Made by a program: the position numbers and the translations under genes | Shown: positions 56,961-64,000 of the stretch, piece by piece | Numbering within the stretch: the stretch's first letter is position 1 | Layout: each line of letters starts with the position of its first letter | From: Paracentrotus lividus | Taxonomy: Eukaryota > Echinodermata > Echinoidea > Camarodonta > Echinidae | Length of the DNA stretch: 64,000 nucleotides | Direction of reading: 5' to 3' | Assembly: GCA_940671915.1 (NCBI GenBank) | Contig: CALNVZ010003429.1 | Span: 19,683,702 to 19,747,701 of the forward strand | The notes under the pieces: generated by a model | Told to the model about the DNA's origin: nothing | Database searches by the model: none | Seen by the model: only the letters and a program-made list of their open reading frames with translations

Positions 56961-57790
56961 GGTTCAACTCTGCACCCTAAAGGGTGCACAGCTTTGTCGC
57001 TATACCTATACCCTAGGGTGCAAGTGTGCACCCCATGGAAGGGTGCAGAGGTTGCACCCCATAGTGGGGTGCAGAGTTGCACCCCAAGGGCTCAATATTA
57101 CACCTTTAGGGGTGCAATTGTGCACCCTTTTGGGTTGAATTTCTGAATTTAGGGTGCGACTTTGCACCCCGAGGGTTAAGTTCCGCACCCAAGGGGTGCG
57201 ATCCTGCACCCTATTGGGTGCAAAAAAGCACCTAAGGGTTCAAGATTTGACCCTTAAGTTCAATTCGGTACCGAGGGGTGCAATCCTGCACCTCAAGGGG
57301 TGCAAGGACGCATCCATAGGGTTCAAAATTGAACCCCTAAGGTTCAATCCTGCACCTCATGGGGTGCAAAGACGCATCCATAGGGTTCAAATTGCACCCC
57401 TAAGGTTCAATTCCGCACCCAAGGTTCAATCCTGCACCTCATGGGGTGCAAAGAGCCACCCATAGGGTTCAAAATTGCACCCTAAGGTTCAATCTTGCAC
57501 CATGGGGTGCAATGCGCACCATAGGGTCAAATTGCACTCATGGTGTGAAAGACAACCATAGGGTTCAAAATTGCACCTCTAAGGTTCAATTTTGCACCAA
57601 GAGGTTCATCCTGCACCTCACGAGGTGCAAAGACGCATCCGTAGGATCAAAATTGCACCCTAAGGTTCAATTCCGCACCAAGGGGTTCAATCCTGCACTC
57701 ATAGGGTGCAAAAACGGACCGTAGGGTTCAAGATTGCCCCGTAAAGGTGGAAAACTGCACAAATTGAGTTGAAAATTGCACCTTTCTTGC
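56961..57790. repeat. Palindromic minisatellite of gggtgca / tgcaccc units
   Basis: Roughly forty alternating blocks such as aaggggtgcaatcctgcacc, each about 18-22 bp, with longer higher-order units of about 60 bp (tgcaaagacgcatccatagg then gttcaaaattgcac). Neighbouring blocks are inverted to each other, so the array can form serial hairpins. Frames on both strands are artefacts. Confidence 0.92.
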
Positions 57791-57860
57791 AAATCTCCAT
57801 TCCATTCAGGGTATGTGTGTGCACCCATATTGAACCCACTGAATCTAGGATGCAAAATAC

Positions 57861-57930
57861 CACACACCACACACACACACACAACACACATATACACACA
57901 TACACACACACACTACCTCCACACACTACA
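57861..57930. repeat. (CA)n microsatellite
   Basis: CA dinucleotides with interruptions directly downstream of the minisatellite. Confidence 0.92.
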
Positions 57931-60569
57931 CTTCTTCACCCTTACCTTACAGTCCAGTATGCTTAAATATACAAATTAATATTCACATGAAATGTGTCAA
58001 AATAACAATGGAAACCTGGAACAAATCGAACTTAAAGCAAGCTATTGCTTTCATAGTTAAATTCTTATAATACATCTACTTGTTAAAAAAAAATAATTGA
58101 ATTTCTGGGATAAGTTCGACATGCCTCTGTACAGTATATGCCATGTTACGACCGGTAATGTCGCACGACACTTAGGCCTCTTGTCACATCAATGCATTAT
58201 TTCCGTCTGGGACCAACCTTGGTCATCATCCGAAAGACGTGACTTGGATTCGACCTCCGTCCTAATTTCTTTCCCATAATGTAATCGATTCAAATTATTT
58301 TAGTTATTTTCTCTAGATAAGCCTACTAACGGATAAATATCTAAGGTTCGAATCCCAACACAGTTTTGGATTGTGACGTCAAATTTTGGGCCCAGACGTA
58401 AATTATGCGTCGCTGCAACTTACCAGTCGTAAATCTAACCATCTAACCATTTGCTCGGAGACCTGAGGCTCACCTACAAAATTCCTGCGTCCTGTAGAGA
58501 CCAAAAGAAGTACATGTATTATATTCCAGTAATCTATTGTAAATTAGACACACAAATATCGAAAGCGTTACAAAATGTGCTCAAAAGAATGAATTATTTG
58601 AAGTCATGTTTCAAAGATAATATCAAATACTTTTTATTTTATCATGAATACAGTTTAATTAAAGAGCCAAGCAAATCCTTGCCATAAGAAAAAGTTGAAT
58701 TGTGGTATACTTCTTCTCTAAAGACTATTACTTACGGATTTTACTGCTGCAACCCATAGCCCAAAACATGACACCTATGACCCATTACAAATAAAAAAAA
58801 TGTTGCAAATGGTATTTTATATATTACACATTCTAACAATTAACACTAATGTGCTTTAAAAAAAACACACAGTCCTTTGAAAATTTAGTGTTATGTGTCC
58901 AGTCTCTATTTTTTGGAATCCACCAGTTGACTGTAGGCTAAATGTTAAAACAGGCACACTTTCGTCTATGCACCCTATTTTTAATGTTTGTGGGCTGCCC
59001 CCCCTCCCATATTTCCAAACATAGAACCACCACTGACATGACTGAATTTAATGTAGTAGGCTGCAATATATTTTGTTTGTACTTTTAAAAGTAGGTAATC
59101 ATCTTGACTTTTTAATCAAACTAAAAAATTAGTTCTGCTGTGTGAAATCCCAAAATGAATTCTTTACAACAAAATGGCTGTCTTCTTATATTCAGAAACA
59201 TTTATGAGAAACTTTTGGCATGTTTAGAAAATAAGCACTTTGATGTTTGTAAAGTGACAAAGAAATTTCACAGAGAATCAATATAAGACATAATATACCG
59301 AGTGCAACTTCAAAATTTTTCAACTAAGGAAACTGACCAAAAACACTAATATGAAACAAATGAGCAAAGAAAATGGGATCCATCGGATCCTGATGAAATA
59401 CAATTTTCTTGCTTATCTTTCACAATGGTATCTAATTGAAACTACATGTACGACATTACACAGTTATTATACATATTGTGGTGGGAATTGGGAAATGTGC
59501 ACTAGTATTGTCTGTCACATAAAATAATTTTAACTTATACCTTCAAACCTAACGTGAACGACAATGTATCACATGGCAAGAACATTTCATTACGAAGATT
59601 AATTGAGGATTTCGACTTGAAATATCGTCAATAAATCTTGGTTAGGTAAGTAAAACAAAGGAAATGTATTATTATATGAAATGAATTTTGCATGGTTAAA
59701 ATCATTCGCCAAAATTAACAATAGAGACATGTATGAATTCAAACTCTCCTTTTGCTGCATATTGTGTGTTATTTTTCATTTTGATAAGTTTGAAGCCAAC
59801 AATCATATTCATTGCACGAATCTTCACTGGTTTACTCGGCATGACCACCTTTTAGGTGCAAATTGACGAAAGTTTTTCTTTTTTTCTTTTCTTTTTTAAA
59901 TACTTACCAAAAAAAATCATTATTTACACAAGTAAGGGATCATGTGAGTCCCCTCTTTAACTAAAATATACTGTGTGGTACACCACGGTAAACTGTTATA
60001 AATGTGATGTTTTTCCTTCAAACGCGACAGAATGCAATAAAACAAAATCAAAACAAAAACATTGACGGAACCGTCAATAATCAGACATGAATGACCTATA
60101 ATAAAAGTTCTAAGTAACCTCTCCAACGAGCCACCTAGACTTTGAAACCAGACAACATAAATTTGTTTCCTACCATATCGTGGGTATTTCATATATGAAT
60201 ATGCTGAAGGAAGCAAAAGATGCAAAGCGGAATAAAGCTCGATATTGCATCTAACCAAATAATACCAGGATGTGGATGTTGACATCTTTGGAGATAAATT
60301 TCTAGGATAGGGGTTGGCACAACCAGGTCCTGTGTACAAATGAAATAAAAGAAAAAGAGCAGACAAAACATTAAAAGTTTGACGTAAATAACACCACTGT
60401 CATCCACTAGTCTTAATCATCCTTCATAAACATACTTGTTGAGGTGTGCACTTAAAAACCTTTTCAAACGTCAAGAAATAATGTTAAGAAACAACACAAA
60501 TTACTTTGCATTGTACTATTACATAATGTTTGTTGTTTCATCCATAATAAAATAACTAGGTTTACTATA
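57931..60569. other. Gene-free AT-rich DNA
   Basis: Contains a gagcaaagaaaatgggatcc phrase near 59362 shared with the SINE fragments at 2690-3075. A possible minus-strand exon near 60240-60330 was considered and not accepted. No gene supported. Confidence 0.45.
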
Positions 60570-61896
60570 CAGTGCGTATCAATAAAAACGGACAGTTTTA
60601 AGTCTGTCAAAATTTGTTTCAAAATCATGATGTCTGTATTTTTATGTTAATAGATGCTCTGAATCTTATCTTTCAAATGTAATTTTAAACAAATAAGTTT
60701 CGTTTATTGCTTTGATTGCCACAGAATTTTGTTAGGGTCAAAAAAAATGTTGCGCACATGAAGAAAAAGAATAGAAATTCTGATCATCTACTTCTTGCTA
60801 ATCTCAGCAGACTTCTTCTAAACTTTTTCTTTTTCTTTGCCATTATTTCGAATTATGATTAATGTATTTTACAAAGGTTTTATTTTACTTAAATTGTTTT
60901 GTTTTTCTTTTTATTGTTCTCTTTTGCGATAAATATTCCTTCAAACTTAAATAGGACCTATCTCTCTTTTTTGTAAACCAAGAAAGGGATTCGGTGGTTG
61001 TTTATTGATGATTGATTAAATATTGATTGAATACTCTGTTTGGTTGTTTTTGTCATCTCTTAACAAACACGGAAATTTTTTGTCTGAGGTTCAAAAAAAA
61101 AGAAAAAATGTATTATTTATTTTCAATCAGGTACTCATTCGGATTGATTGTTCTTTACACTGATGAATGATTATGTTAGGCTAATGAGTGATTATATTAT
61201 ACTTCCAACGATTTAATCAACCATATGAATAATCAATAAAAAAGTAATTGATCAATCATCAATCAATCATTAAAGAAACAATGAATGAATTAATCAAACG
61301 ATCAATCATTCAAAATGGTCAATCTATCAATCCTTCATTCAATCAAGCGATCAATTAAGTAATTCAATCCATCAATAATAAACAATTCATCACATCAAAA
61401 CAAACCCAACAAACAAGCAATCAATCAATCAAAATCTACCAACCAAACAAGTCCCCTCTTCTTGGGTAATAACTTTTTTAATTTATTTTTAGTTTTGAAG
61501 GTTCAATGCTAAAAGATAACATGTATAACATGTGAACAAGAACAAAACAAAACAAAACAAAACAAAGCAATCAAATAAAAATAGCTTTTTAAATTATTTG
61601 AAGCATAATCGAAAATAATGGCCAAGTTAATGAAAAGGTTAAAAGTAGTTCTGTTACAAAAAGTCATGTGACGTATTTCTCTCATTTATCTTCCATTTTT
61701 GATTGCTCGCAAGCTTTTTTTGAGCCCCGACAAAACGTTCTGTGTGCGCTCAAGCATGAACGAAATTTATTATTTTAAATGCATTTGAAAGATAAGACTT
61801 CTAGAGCATCTATTAACATCAAAATATAGATATCATAATTCGAAAACGAAATTTTGAAGACTTTTTCAAAACTGTCCCGTTTTCATTGATACACCC
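60570..61896. mobile_element. 1.33-kb TA-flanked element with long TIRs
   Basis: Left cagtgcgtatcaataaaaac ggacag and right ctgtcccgttttcattgata caccca are inverted. Pairing continues for about 190 bp (gttaatagatgctctgaatc / gagcatctattaacatc; gcgcacatg / tgtgcgctc) and TA stands on both sides. The centre holds (ATCA)n at 61230-61440 and (AACAA)n at 61540-61565, without a transposase. Confidence 0.78.
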
Positions 61897-64000
61897 ATAT
61901 AATGCAGAACTGTTTCTTTTCCTTATCCTTATTCGATGACTACCCTTTCATATCAACATCAATTGGAAAATGATGGAATCGCCAGGTAACATGAAGCCAC
62001 TGTCAACCCTGTAAATGTAATAATGGGAATAATCAATATTTGTGAATGTAAAATGGTAAGGAGTCAGTCCAGATATCTGTAATCCTCAAAATAGCTGGAA
62101 CAAAAACATATAAAATAGCAAATTTAATTTCATGATTTCTTAGCGTATCCGATGAAAATATCTCAAATTGATAAATCTACATAGCAATTAAGAGTCTAAA
62201 AAGCAGTATTAATTTTAGACGATGAAATTCAACATACTTAATACCAATGCAAATGTCCAGCATCATATCACTTCTAAATAAGTAAAAATTTCTAGTAACC
62301 TATATCCGTAACAAAGATTAATTTTGACTTTTTACAATATACTATCTTTACAAAATAAAACCCATTTCAAGAAAAAAAAAGGAATAGCACCGGTCTCTTT
62401 CAGAGTCTTGAACAATGTTGAAAGTATTCATCTGTCACCAACCCCAGAAGAGCGTTTGAATCCAAAGAAACCATTATGATAATATTTAAAACATCAAATA
62501 GATATAATTATCCCCCCCTCTGTTTATAGTGGCTATCTGATGTGTTCTCTACATTCCTAGCAGAAAAACCGTGTCTGTACTATAATAAGTGTGTGGACTT
62601 AATTACGCCCTTATGTTGTGATATTTATAGATGTATATATTTTTTACATGTGAGTGATCAAACTTACTGTGAAATGGCATTGCCTTTCAGTTACAATTTC
62701 ATGCATGTAGTATCACTAGTCGCTTCTCGATCGCTGTCTCAATCCAATTCTATTCATTTATTTTAATATTTTTAAGATAAAGGATATAGCAACACAGGAT
62801 AATCAGCAAATACAACAAGCTACTATTATATATGTAGAAAATTTGAAAAGTTCAATTACGAAATTATATTACTTTTTCTCAGTTCTGTTCATCGTTAATC
62901 CATACATAGTCATACCCATTTACTTAACAATATAGAACAAATTTTGAATAAGACAAAATAACTTGCCTATTTTATAGTAAATTTGATTTTTTTTTTTTTT
63001 TATATGATATAGGACAGATGATACATCATTTGGCCTTTGATACGTGCAATTCTTGCATTCAAGTTTTTTATATGTTCATTTTTACTCACTATATAATTCG
63101 TTAATCAATTAAAAATCCATTTTTATCATTATTATTATATATTAGATAGAACATTATAATTCTGAGTACACTATGATTGCAAATCTTCCTTTCAGACCAT
63201 GCTTTAGTCTTCCTATAAGCTCTCCCTTCTTGCCTTTTCTTCTGTCAAATCCGACAATATACCATTACCCTGACCATGGGCCATTGCGAGAGGCTATCAT
63301 GGGTGAAACTTGGTGACCAGTTGCCATTCATATATTCCTTTCCCATTGGTACGTTCAACATAAGTCATTTTTGACGTGATAGTTTCTGCACTTTATCCTC
63401 CACTACGTCTGTCTCGCTGCAAATACAGTAATCTGCTCGCATTCATACCACGACTTATTCCATGCCTATTATGCATTTTGTAGTATGTAATGAGGTAATA
63501 AAACTACATTTTGGTCAAGTATTTACCATTATTTAAACATCTATCATGTCTATGGAGAGATGGGTTCACCTTGGAGAAAAGCAAAGTTTTTACGATTTTA
63601 ACAGGGAGCTTTCGTTCTTTTCCATTTATCGTTCTGCCCCCCAAAAAACAACTAAAACAAACAACAACAATAAGAATCAACAACACCATGCAGACAAGTT
63701 TCTCAACAATGAGGTATAATAAAACAGGTTAAGGTAAGCAAGGTCTTCAACAAAATTTGAAATGCCAGTGATTGTACATAGGCATCAACAGAAAGACGGT
63801 ATAAACTCTCAGTGCACCCATGCAGCAACAGACAGACAGTACAAACTTTCACTGCATCCATGCATTCTACTCTTATCTCCACCTCTCTTTATTAATGACA
63901 TACAAATTTAAATACTTCATATAATATACTGTATTATAGCGAACATGATTATATAATCATAATAGTTTGAACTCAAATAATGGTAAAATTAATTCACTCT
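61897..64000. other. Gene-free AT-rich window end
   Basis: Only a T-run at 62989-63001 and scattered simple sequence; short frames at 62542 and 63504-63732 have no domain or splice support. Confidence 0.45.

Noticed and set aside
59920-60366. 148-codon minus-strand frame
   Set aside because: Low-complexity hydrophobic composition, no start context, no splice partner and no family resemblance.
60189-60407. Possible minus-strand exon (cattgtacacag acceptor before a frame with GCANPYPRN)
   Set aside because: Two overlapping frames are open, the donor is weak and no domain is recognisable; no neighbouring exon was found.

Overview
The window is animal nuclear DNA: low GC, genes split into small exons with GT/AG introns, and very many microsatellites, SINE-like units and short inverted-repeat transposons. 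My best guess is an echinoderm, probably a sea urchin. The grounds are an intronless B-box/coiled-coil gene, a foldback transposon with tandem-repeat arms resembling the sea-urchin TU elements, and single invertebrate-type copies of syntaxin 7/12 and of a MAK/CILK1 kinase. This is an inference from sequence style; no species-specific marker was seen.

Three protein-coding genes are supported. (1) Plus strand, 654-11628: the 3' part of an endosomal Qa-SNARE, syntaxin 7/12 type. Its first exon(s) lie upstream of the window. It ends in two alternative last exons, each encoding a membrane anchor and each with its own stop. (2) Minus strand, 23737-25593: an intronless 618-residue protein with a complete B-box 2 zinc finger, a long coiled coil and a propeller-like C-terminal half. 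(3) Minus strand, 39781-51845: a complete 13-exon coding sequence (592 codons by my splicing) for a MAK/CILK1 ciliary protein kinase with all catalytic motifs. The three genes act in unrelated processes (endosomal fusion, probable ligase or scaffold role, cilium length control) and do not form a cluster.

Layout: 1-11.6 kb syntaxin exons separated by introns full of MITEs and SINEs, with a 62-bp minisatellite made from an exon/intron junction; 11.6-23.7 kb gene-free, holding a degenerate repeat field and several TIR elements, one nested in another; 23.7-25.6 kb the B-box gene; 25.6-31.9 kb gene-free with GA/CT microsatellites; 31.9-35.1 kb a 3.2-kb foldback element; 35.1-39.8 kb the 3' flank or UTR of the kinase; 39.8-51.8 kb the kinase, whose first intron carries a six-copy satellite rich in perfect AGGTCA direct repeats spaced by one base; 51.8-64 kb the kinase 5' flank and gene-free DNA with TIR elements and a palindromic minisatellite.

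The items most worth a second look are the duplicated membrane-anchor exons of the syntaxin, the minisatellite that multiplies a splice donor, the TU-like foldback element, and the DR1-rich array just inside intron 1 of the kinase. All splice sites were assigned by eye from reading frame, family resemblance and GT/AG consensus; no transcript evidence was available.
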